Program-made: the position numbers and the translations under genes
Notes under the pieces: generated by a model
Told to the model about the DNA's origin: nothing
Seen by the model: only the letters and a program-made list of their open reading frames with translations
Database searches by the model: none
Source of the DNA: Rhodobacterales bacterium UBA3077
GTDB taxonomy: Bacteria > Pseudomonadota > Alphaproteobacteria > Rhodobacterales > Rhodobacteraceae
Assembly (NCBI GenBank): GCA_002366685.1
Contig: DFBP01000113.1
Span: 1-25,125, forward strand
Length of the DNA stretch: 25,125 nt
Direction of reading: 5' to 3'
Part shown: positions 1 through 5,855 of the stretch, one piece after another
How the letters are laid out: every line of letters starts with the position of its first letter
Numbering within the stretch: the stretch's first letter is position 1

Positions 1-569
1 TCAGCCCATGCCATAAGCTTGCCGCTGACATATTCAGGGCCATTGTCGACTCTGATTATTTGCGGCTTGCCACGCCATTCAATAATCCGGTTCAGGCTGC
101 GCACCACCCGCTCGGCGGGTAGTGAGAAGTCCACCTCAATGCCCAAACCTTCGCGGTTGAAGTCATCTAGCACGTTAAGGGTCCGGATCGAACGTCCATC
201 TGCCAATTGGTCAGCCATAAAATCCATCGACCAAGTATGATTGGCTGCGTCCGGCACTGCTAGTGCGTCCGGTCTGTCCCGTTTTAGCCGCTTCTTAGGC
301 TTGATCCGTAAGTTCAACTCCAACTCGCAGTAAATCCGGTATACCCGCTTATGATTCCAGCCAAAGCCCTTCACATTCCGCAAATACAGAAAACACAGGC
401 CAAAGCCCCAGGTGCGACGGTTGTCGGTTAGCTTCTCCAGCCAATCTGCGATCTCGGCATTCTCGTCACTCAGCTTGCATTCATATCGATAACAGCTTTC
501 ACTGATCTGGAACGTTCGACAGGCCAGCGCAATGCTAATCCTGTGACCAGTGACCGCTTTCACGGCCAT
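1..569 (-). CDS. IS-A transposase orfB, DDE integrase domain, partial
   Basis: The frame is open from about 600 to the window edge without a stop. It encodes the HTH_21 region (EIADWLEKLTDNRRTWGFG, KRVYRIYCELELNLRIKPKKR) followed by the rve integrase core. The first catalytic Asp is in TWSMDFMADQL, and the second is in IIRVDNGPEYVSGKL, close to the edge. The third acidic residue lies outside the window. The first ATG in frame is at 569 (MAVKAVTGHRISIALACR), but the natural product is probably an orfA-orfB fusion made by frameshifting at the A-rich site just upstream. It belongs to the IS2/IS407-like branch of IS3 by sequence style. It is intact as far as it can be seen. Confidence 0.88.
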   Translation of the reverse strand, partial: MAVKAVTGHRISIALACRTFQISESCYRYECKLSDENAEIADWLEKLTDNRRTWGFGLCFLYLRNVKGFGWNHKRVYRIYCELELNLRIKPKKRLKRDRPDALAVPDAANHTWSMDFMADQLADGRSIRTLNVLDDFNREGLGIEVDFSLPAERVVRSLNRIIEWRGKPQIIRVDNGPEYVSGKLMAWA

Positions 570-643
570 CTCCTTACGCAGGGATGGCCTTGCTACTTTT
601 TTCCAAGCACTTCCTTCAGCAAATCATTTTGCATGCTCATCTC

Positions 644-683
644 CACTGCCCGGCAGTTGATTGCACAGCAATCAATGAGAGGG
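644..683 (-). repeat. 40-nt palindromic mini-element, copy 1 (in IS-A orfA)
   Basis: On the minus strand the insert begins CCCTCT, has a perfect 8-bp stem (TTGATTGC, loop TGT, GCAATCAA) and ends CTGCCGGGCAGTG. It sits between TATGCT and GAGATG of orfA. Deleting exactly 40 nt rejoins a conserved transposase frame (RMYA then EMSMQNDLLKE). It carries a stop codon and shifts the frame. Four relatives lie in the IS at 15252-16612. No target duplication is visible at its edges. Confidence 0.85.
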
Positions 684-899
684 AGCATACATCCGCTTCA
701 GGCGACGGTTCTCCTCAGTCAGCGACTTCATCTCCGACATCATAGACGCGTCCATTCCGCCAAACTTTGATCGCCATTTATAGAAGCTGGCCGAACTCAT
801 TCCGTGTTCTCGGCAAAGCTCTGAAACAGGAACCCCGCTCTCGGCCTGCTTCAAAATACCCATGATTTGCGCGTCGCTGTATCGTGTCTTCTTCATCAA
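672..899 (-). pseudogene. IS-A transposase orfA, cut short by a 40-nt insert
   Basis: This frame encodes the helix-turn-helix DNA-binding part of an IS3-family transposase. The N-terminus reads KKTRYSDAQIMGILKQAESG, followed by ELCREHGMSSASFYKWRSKFGG, the usual winged-helix core, and a short leucine/charged zipper-like tail (SLTEENRRLKRMYA). After Tyr-Ala the frame runs into the repeat at 644-683 and stops three codons later. Removing the repeat continues the normal tail EMSMQNDLLKEVLGKK to a stop next to the slippery A-tract. The protein is thus about 75 residues instead of roughly 88, and it loses the stretch from which ribosomes would shift into orfB. The start at 899 follows GAGGAGAT. Confidence 0.85.
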
Positions 900-975
900 A
901 ATCTCCTCAGATTATTATGCCGAGAAAATTCTACTTGTGAACACCACTAATTTTCGGGGGGATTACCTTATCCTC

Positions 976-1069
976 TCAACCCTGCTCTTTCAGAATCTGA
1001 ATGATCTGTTCGTCCGAGAATCGCTTCTTCATTTGTCCGTCCTTTTGGTTGGGCGGACTCTACATCATT
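976..1069 (-). mobile_element. Remnant of a second IS3-family element (IS-B), interrupted by IS-A
   Basis: Minus-strand sequence from about 1068 looks like an IS3 left end and leader (GTAGAGTCCGCCC, then AGGACGGACAA), followed by an ATG at 1032 and the start of a different orfA: MKKRFSDEQIIQILKEQG, then a stop at 976-978. This is the first 18 residues of an IS3-type HTH protein; the rest of the gene is replaced by the right end of IS-A. The simplest reading is that IS-A inserted into orfA of an older IS-B. The IS-B remainder, if it survives, would lie left of the window. Confidence 0.7.
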
Positions 1070-1158
1070 CTGGAGGAGTTCTGGGGGCGTAGGTCAACAT
1101 CTTACCCAACGGGTCTAAAGTGATCAGTTGAGATTTTGTCCCAAATGCAGGGCCCAGC

Positions 1159-1174
1159 ATACCGGAACCGGTAT
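1159..1174. repeat. Perfect 7-bp inverted repeat beside the end of the HPF gene
   Basis: ATACCGG-AA-CCGGTAT lies 5 bp past the stop codon of the minus-strand hibernation factor gene. On that strand there is no following T-run, so it is not a standard intrinsic terminator. It might be part of a weak terminator, a protein site or chance. Confidence 0.3.
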
Positions 1175-1178
1175 CATA

Positions 1179-1757
1179 TCAAGTCTGATTTACGAGCCGC
1201 AATTTGCTGATCGGGCGAACAGTGCTGGCATGTGGTCCACCTTCAGCACCCTCTCTATCCACAACCAACTCGACAGCGCTACCAATTTTGAGATCGTCAA
1301 AGCTATGATCAATCACTGCATTGCGATGGAAATAGATCAACCGACCGTCAGTGGTTGAGATATGGCCGCTGTCTTTCTCTGGCTCAAGGCGCTCAATAGT
1401 TCCCTGAAGTGGGCTTACACCTTCCTCGGGGCGGCCACTGTGGAGCTCTTTATGCTTGCGAAGTTGGCGTTCCATCGCGTTGAACGCATCGCGGACTGTC
1501 ACATCAATGTTTTCATGTGCATTCACATCACCGGGCTCCCGGCCAACAGTTAGCGTACCCATAGGCGTATGAAGCTCAATATCGACTATGTAGCGCATGC
1601 CCTTTGTATGTCGACGCTGCGAAGCCCGCACCCAAACCTTGCAGCTGATAATCCGGTCAAATATCCGCTCCAGCTTGTGGATGCGATTGCTAATCCGCTC
1701 TTCAACAAGATCGGAATGCTCAACGTCCTTGAAGACGATTTGTGCAATATCTGTCAT
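1179..1757 (-). CDS. Ribosome hibernation factor (HPF/RaiA domain) with C-terminal cold-shock domain
   Basis: The protein has 192 residues. Residues about 1-105 resemble the HPF/RaiA (S30EA) fold, which binds the 30S decoding and tRNA channel and keeps idle ribosomes inactive: DIAQIVFKDVEHSDLVEERI, then KLERIFDRIISCKVWV and VGREPGDVNAHENIDVTVRDAF. Residues about 118-185 resemble a cold-shock/OB domain (GTIERLEPEKDSGHISTTDG, LIYFHRNAV, GSAVELVV), so a second RNA contact is likely. The frame is open up to 1922, but the upstream part is not family-like; the ATG at 1757 has AAAGGAAC in front and starts the conserved fold, so I chose it. An FNR-type box at 1848-1861 with a -10-like TACTAT at 1821-1826 suggests induction under low oxygen. 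The RaiA plus cold-shock arrangement differs from the usual long HPF. Confidence 0.87.
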   Translation of the reverse strand: MTDIAQIVFKDVEHSDLVEERISNRIHKLERIFDRIISCKVWVRASQRRHTKGMRYIVDIELHTPMGTLTVGREPGDVNAHENIDVTVRDAFNAMERQLRKHKELHSGRPEEGVSPLQGTIERLEPEKDSGHISTTDGRLIYFHRNAVIDHSFDDLKIGSAVELVVDREGAEGGPHASTVRPISKLRLVNQT

Positions 1758-1820
1758 GATACGTTCCTTTTTAGCTCGGGTCCTTACTTGGTTACCTGCA
1801 TCCAGCCAGAATGCACTGCT

Positions 1821-1861
1821 ATAGTAGCCAAGCTGTTCATAATGTCTTTGATATAAGTCAT
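1821..1861 (-). promoter_or_regulatory. FNR/FixK-type box and -10 of the HPF gene
   Basis: The box at 1848-1861 reads ATGACTTATATCAA on the minus strand, one mismatch from TTGA-N6-TCAA. The hexamer TACTAT at 1826-1821 places a start site near 1814, so the box is centred at about -41, the class II activator position. The leader would be about 56 nt. The match is by eye. Confidence 0.6.
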
Positions 1862-1922
1862 CTTGGAAAGTGTTGATGGTTGACTCGAAGAAAGGCTCCA
1901 CAATTCCGCAGATCACCAGCAC

Positions 1923-3431
1923 TTAAGTAATCTCCGCCAGCCTTTGAAATACAGCATCAGCCTGATTGAGCGCATCTTTGGTTCTGGCCGCAAGCGATAA
2001 AAATATCAGAGCGCTCCCTTCGTCAAAGCTGATCGGTGATATAAAAATGATCCCGCTTTTTGCACCGGGATGCCACAATTCGGTTTTAAATTTATCCAGT
2101 CCGCTTGAAGATGAGTGTTGCAACGGAACCCGAACTTGGTTGTGGGAGATAATGTAGGCAGGCGTTTTGTCCGGGGCGAATAGTAGGTTCATGAGTGACA
2201 TTGGCACTGAGACCCCGCCCCAACGACCGTTGCATTCAATCCAGTGCAGGCTGGCTGATCCGAAATCCTCTCCTGAAATAATAGTATCAAAACTACAACG
2301 CCCAAAATAGCCGAGTGTTTGCATTACATAACCAAGAATCAGGGATCCTCGTGATAGCGTGAAATCCCAATCGTCAGGCAGAATGGCCGGCATTGCGCCC
2401 GAGAACCGGCCAGCTTGTCCGGTAATATTTTGCTCGAATATCCCCTCGATGACAGGCGGACCATCTTCAGCAAGAGGGATCCAGAGCTGGATAGACGGGC
2501 TCGTTAAGACATCATGTTTCCAAACTTGAACCAATATCGGGTAAGGAGCATGATCAACAACATCTGTGATCATTTCATCCAAGTGCCGGTAAAGTTTCTT
2601 TACACCCATACCGGCGATATCAGCTGACAAAATGGGAAAATTGCCAGCCGAACCAGCGCTATCACGAATTTTGATGACGATTTTTTCAAAATCTCGCGCC
2701 AGAGAATGTACGCGGCCAGCCAATGCCGCCTTACCAAAGACGGAATAAGTAGGCGGCACAGAGGATTTGCCAAACAAACGGGTTGTGAGCGATGTGAACC
2801 ATAGTTTGTCATTCGCCTGCACGGTCAGCGATGGCCGCGGTCCGGCAACATGTATTGGCAGGCCAGTATCGCGCCCGAGTTTTCTGGCAAGGGCCCAAAC
2901 GGTACCGGTTGAGATGTGCGCAACCAGAGTAGCGCCGCCGCGTTCTTCAACTTTTGTGCGCAGTTGTTTATAAATGTTTATATCGTTTAAGCATCTGAGT
3001 AGTGTCGGTACAGTGCCATCATCATCCGATACGCCGGTATACAAATACTCACGGCGGCCAAGGCCCAAATCCCTTTCCAGATATTGCTCAAAATCGCGAT
3101 TCTGTTTGCCACCAATAACGACCAGATCGCCCTCTCCGGCAAGGACCGACAAGCGGTATTCAATCGGGCCTGCATTGCGATTTCCAAATAGCCGAATCTC
3201 TCTATTGTCACCAAAAAATATATAAGACGTATCACCCAGCCCTTGCTGAACCTGTGGTTGGAAATAGGAAAGCTCCGCGTGGTTGCGACTCTCGCCTAAA
3301 ATTTCCGAAGCGACAATTTTAACCAGATCTTGTTCAGAGGGCTCCAGCTCGACATCACGCCGCTGGATAATCGGCAGTCGCGAAGGATTGAGCAACCGTT
3401 TCGCCATTTTTCCATTAGCTAATTTTGACAT
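1923..3431 (-). CDS. Pre-ATP-grasp / ATP-grasp ligase-like protein
   Basis: The protein has 502 residues from the ATG at 3431, which has AGGA 6 nt upstream; in-frame starts further up (ATG near 3470, TTG at 3509) overlap the FNR promoter region and look unlikely. The layout resembles ATP-grasp ligases with an N-terminal pre-ATP-grasp domain, such as the pheganomycin ligase PGM1. Visible marks are a nucleotide-fold N-terminal half (SVLAGEGDLVVIGG), NDKLWFTSLTTRLFG near 207, a flexible glycine/serine loop KIRDSAGSAGN near 253-263, and ECNGRWGG at 399-406, whose Glu, Asn and Arg fit the metal/ATP site. Such enzymes join a carboxylate to an amine through an acyl phosphate. Substrates are unknown. 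It is divergent from the amidotransferase at 3570 and shares its regulatory box, so the two may serve one pathway. Family confidence is good; the reaction is inferred. Confidence 0.72.
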   Translation of the reverse strand: MSKLANGKMAKRLLNPSRLPIIQRRDVELEPSEQDLVKIVASEILGESRNHAELSYFQPQVQQGLGDTSYIFFGDNREIRLFGNRNAGPIEYRLSVLAGEGDLVVIGGKQNRDFEQYLERDLGLGRREYLYTGVSDDDGTVPTLLRCLNDINIYKQLRTKVEERGGATLVAHISTGTVWALARKLGRDTGLPIHVAGPRPSLTVQANDKLWFTSLTTRLFGKSSVPPTYSVFGKAALAGRVHSLARDFEKIVIKIRDSAGSAGNFPILSADIAGMGVKKLYRHLDEMITDVVDHAPYPILVQVWKHDVLTSPSIQLWIPLAEDGPPVIEGIFEQNITGQAGRFSGAMPAILPDDWDFTLSRGSLILGYVMQTLGYFGRCSFDTIISGEDFGSASLHWIECNGRWGGVSVPMSLMNLLFAPDKTPAYIISHNQVRVPLQHSSSSGLDKFKTELWHPGAKSGIIFISPISFDEGSALIFLSLAARTKDALNQADAVFQRLAEIT

Positions 3432-3470
3432 TGCGGTTCCTGCGACATTCGGATCAGTGCTGCCCTTCAT

Positions 3471-3538
3471 ACTATATCGTACTTTTCCATACGCATTGAA
3501 ACAAATCAATGCGCTTGCTGAATAAACAAAAGTATTTT
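3471..3538. promoter_or_regulatory. Shared FNR/FixK-type box in a divergent promoter
   Basis: The box TTGAAACAAATCAA at 3496-3509 fits TTGA-N6-TCAA without mismatch. Rightward, TATTTT at 3533-3538 would give a start near 3545, putting the box centre close to -42 for the amidotransferase gene. Leftward, TATAGT (3476-3471 on the minus strand) would give a start near 3464, with the centre near -38.5 for the ATP-grasp gene. One regulator could drive both genes. Confidence 0.65.
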
Positions 3539-3569
3539 ATCATGCTACAATACCATGGAGGTCGTTATT

Positions 3570-4379
3570 ATGTGCCGGCTATATGCTTTTGCTGCCAATG
3601 AACCAACACGTGTGGAATGCAGCCTTGTCCGATCACAAAACAGCTTGATGGCCCAAAGTGCGGGAGATTCCGAGGGTCTGGTGCATGCACATGGCTGGGG
3701 GGTCGCTGACTACCCCGATGATTTGCCAATGATCGAAAAACAACTCTGGGCCGCCTTTCACGGTGAGCATTTTTCTAAAAACGCTTCCCGTATCTATGCG
3801 CACACCGTCGTAGCGCATGTGCGAAGGGCAACCGTTGGTGAACATTCTATTGAAAACACTCATCCGTTTTGCCATGGACGCTGGATTTTTGCCCATAATG
3901 GCACGGTTCCGAACTTCCTTGAGGTTCGTGACAAGATGATGCCCGAAATTGATCCATTGTTCCGCAATAGCATCAAGGGAACGACGGACAGCGAGCATAT
4001 TTTCTACTACCTTATGTCACTCTATCAAGACCATCCCGAAGTCCCTCTCATGGATACTGTCGGCAAAGGTCTAAGGCAGATAATTGATTGGTCTCAGGAA
4101 ATTGATCCGAGCCGAGAAGTTGGCCTCAATATCGTTCTGACCGACGGAGACCAGCTAATCGGGAGCCGCTATAACCGGACGCTATGGCATCTTGAGCGTG
4201 AGTTCGAATTTGAATGCCCGATCTGCGGGAAATCTCACGTGCATCATGACTTTGGATCAGACTATCGAGCGGTGGAAATTGCCTCGGAACCGCTGACAGA
4301 CGAAAACTGGCAGGAAATGCCTGATGGTGTGGTTTATTCCGTGGACGAGGACTATTATTTGCTAACCCAAAAGTTCTAA
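3570..4379 (+). CDS. Class II glutamine amidotransferase (Ntn hydrolase, YafJ/EgtC-like)
   Basis: The protein has 269 residues. The start at 3570 is set by Cys2 (MCRLYAF): class II amidotransferases use this cysteine as the N-terminal nucleophile after Met removal, and GGAGGT lies 7 nt upstream. The ATG at 3555 would bury the cysteine. Other family marks are HGWGVADY near 46-53, VVAHVRRATVG, NTHPF, FAHNGTVPNF (glutamine/oxyanion pocket) and GTTDSEHIFYYL. It is expected to hydrolyse glutamine, or a gamma-glutamyl amide as EgtC does, to release ammonia or an amine. An unusual feature is a zinc-knuckle-like CPICGKSHVHH at 216-226, near the C-terminus. It shares a regulatory box with the divergent ATP-grasp gene, so it might supply ammonia to, or trim a product of, that ligase. 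The pathway is inferred. Confidence 0.85.
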   Translation: MCRLYAFAANEPTRVECSLVRSQNSLMAQSAGDSEGLVHAHGWGVADYPDDLPMIEKQLWAAFHGEHFSKNASRIYAHTVVAHVRRATVGEHSIENTHPFCHGRWIFAHNGTVPNFLEVRDKMMPEIDPLFRNSIKGTTDSEHIFYYLMSLYQDHPEVPLMDTVGKGLRQIIDWSQEIDPSREVGLNIVLTDGDQLIGSRYNRTLWHLEREFEFECPICGKSHVHHDFGSDYRAVEIASEPLTDENWQEMPDGVVYSVDEDYYLLTQKF

Positions 4380-4454
4380 ATAACCGCTGGATATCACGTG
4401 TCGGAGGCTTGTGCCTCAACGCTAATAGAAAAACCCGATATAATTTGTGCTTAG

Positions 4455-5591
4455 CTATTTAACGGGGCGTCCAAACTCGTTTTCCAATGAAATATAGGTT
4501 ATGATATCGGTAATGGATATCACGCCCAGCAGTTGATCTCCGCGCACAACAAGAAATTTTTTCTGACCACCAAGCTGCATTCGGCCTACCAATTCCTTTA
4601 CAAGGTAGTTTTCGGGAACCGAATTATCCGCTGACAAAGGCACGTAGGCCTGCCCCACCGTCAAATCATCCCAAGTAGTACGGTCAATCCCGTGCAGAAT
4701 GTTGCGGTCGATATAACCAAGTAACTCCGCTCCGTCCACCACCGGGACAAACCCAACATTCCGCCCCAAAACAACATCATGCACCAACTCGCTGATCGTC
4801 ATCGAGGGGGAAACGGTTATTGGTCCCCGTGTCATCATCTGTTCGACCGTATGGCCCAGCAAAATCCGATCGACTTTTTGGCTTTCATAGGCTCCGCGAG
4901 ATGAGCCAAAGACAAAAAAACCGATCAGTATAAGCCAAAACCCTCCGACTCCAGCACCGCTGACCACCAAAAATAGCCCCACCGCCATAAAGCTGATGCC
5001 CAAAATGGTGCCAAGTCGGCTCGCAACACGAGTCGCATATTCAAGGTCGGACTTCAGATACCATAGAAAAGCCCGCAGAACTCTTCCGCCGTCCATCGGG
5101 AATGCCGGAACCAAGTTGAAGATCGCAAGCACCAGGTTTGCCAGCCCTAGATAGGCGAATAGGACGATAACGGGTTCATTGGCGCCCATGTTGATCAAAA
5201 CATTGGCCATGACACTTCCAAACAGCGCCAGAGCGAAACTCATGGCCGGACCGGCGATTGCGATCCAGAATTCCGAACGCGCATCTTTGGGTTCGCTTTT
5301 CAACCCTGCAACGCCACCAAAAATGAACAGCGTAATTCCAGTGATTTTCAGGCCATAGGATATCGCCACAACTGAATGCGCCAATTCGTGCAATAACAAC
5401 GATGCGAAAAACCCTAGCATCGCGACAATGCCAAGAGATATATACGTGCTCTGAGATAACCCGGGCAGCAGTTCCGGAAAATACTGCGCGGACAGGTTCC
5501 AGACAAATAATGCAGCGACCAAAAGCCAGCTCGGATCAATGCGGATGTCTATTCCATAGACACTGAAGATTTTGATTGCATTTTTAAACAT
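4455..5591 (-). CDS. Site-2 protease family membrane metalloprotease (M50) with two CBS domains
   Basis: The protein has 378 residues. The N-terminal half has about six hydrophobic segments with the zinc motif HELAH at 68-72 and NLVPAFPMDGGR at 159-170, whose Asp167 is the third zinc ligand. Two CBS repeats follow at about 245-368 (VEQMMTRGPITVSPSMTISEL and the VPENYLVKELVGRM to LLGVISITDIITYI part); such tails usually bind adenine nucleotides and may gate the protease. This fits the SpoIVFB-like class III M50 group, which cleaves transmembrane or membrane-bound substrates. The ATG at 5591 is preceded by only a weak GGGG ribosome site; a TTG directly upstream is the other option. It is convergent with the amidotransferase and divergent from the Lon operon. 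No clear FNR box was found close to its start. Confidence 0.9.
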   Translation of the reverse strand: MFKNAIKIFSVYGIDIRIDPSWLLVAALFVWNLSAQYFPELLPGLSQSTYISLGIVAMLGFFASLLLHELAHSVVAISYGLKITGITLFIFGGVAGLKSEPKDARSEFWIAIAGPAMSFALALFGSVMANVLINMGANEPVIVLFAYLGLANLVLAIFNLVPAFPMDGGRVLRAFLWYLKSDLEYATRVASRLGTILGISFMAVGLFLVVSGAGVGGFWLILIGFFVFGSSRGAYESQKVDRILLGHTVEQMMTRGPITVSPSMTISELVHDVVLGRNVGFVPVVDGAELLGYIDRNILHGIDRTTWDDLTVGQAYVPLSADNSVPENYLVKELVGRMQLGGQKKFLVVRGDQLLGVISITDIITYISLENEFGRPVK

Positions 5592-5784
5592 CAATTGGCC
5601 CCGTCAAAAAACGCGTTGTATCTGGAAGAATAATTGATTCCAAGAACTATTACACTTATTTTCGCGACAGTCTAGTCCGGTCCGTCGGCCACCATTCCAG
5701 TGCGCGGAACCCACTAAAATCTTTGCAGGCAGGAAGGATTGGCACCTCCAATAGCCAGATAGTGTATCTGTTGTAGAATTTGCT

Positions 5785-5826
5785 TTGACTTGGGTCATTG
5801 TGGGGAGCGAAAGGTAGTGCAATGTT
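5785..5826 (+). promoter_or_regulatory. FNR/FixK-type box before the Lon-like operon
   Basis: TTGACTTGGGTCAT at 5785-5798 has one mismatch from TTGA-N6-TCAA. Its centre is 64 nt from the ATG at 5856. A class II start would fall near 5833, but the predicted -10 (AATGTT, 5821-5826) is a poor hexamer. This is the weakest of the four promoters. Confidence 0.45.
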
Positions 5827-5855
5827 TCGGTGTGTTGAGTTTAGCAGGGGAAGAT

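Larger units (their letters stand above)
1..970 (-). mobile_element. IS3-family insertion sequence (IS-A), partial at window edge
   Basis: An IS3-type two-frame transposase (orfA then orfB) reads on the minus strand from 899 to the left window edge. The orfA/orfB junction carries an A-rich slippery stretch (AAAAAAG near 588-598) just before the orfA-frame stop, as expected for programmed -1 frameshifting. The right end lies near 955-970, where a C-rich tract precedes the leader of orfA; the left end is outside the window. Apart from one 40-nt insert at 644-683, both frames look open, so this copy is less decayed than the one at 15252-16612. The end position is approximate because the other terminus cannot be seen. 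Confidence 0.85.

Noticed and set aside
644..683. Mini-elements as programmed ribosome bypass elements (gene 60-like hops)
   Set aside because: The codons at the left edge and those at the right edge of the inserts do not match as take-off and landing codons (for example GCT against GTG at copy 1), and two copies lie antisense. DNA insertion explains them better.
5625..5645. TTGATTCCAAGAA as an FNR-type box for the M50 protease gene
   Set aside because: The right half-site does not match TCAA, so it was not counted with the other four.
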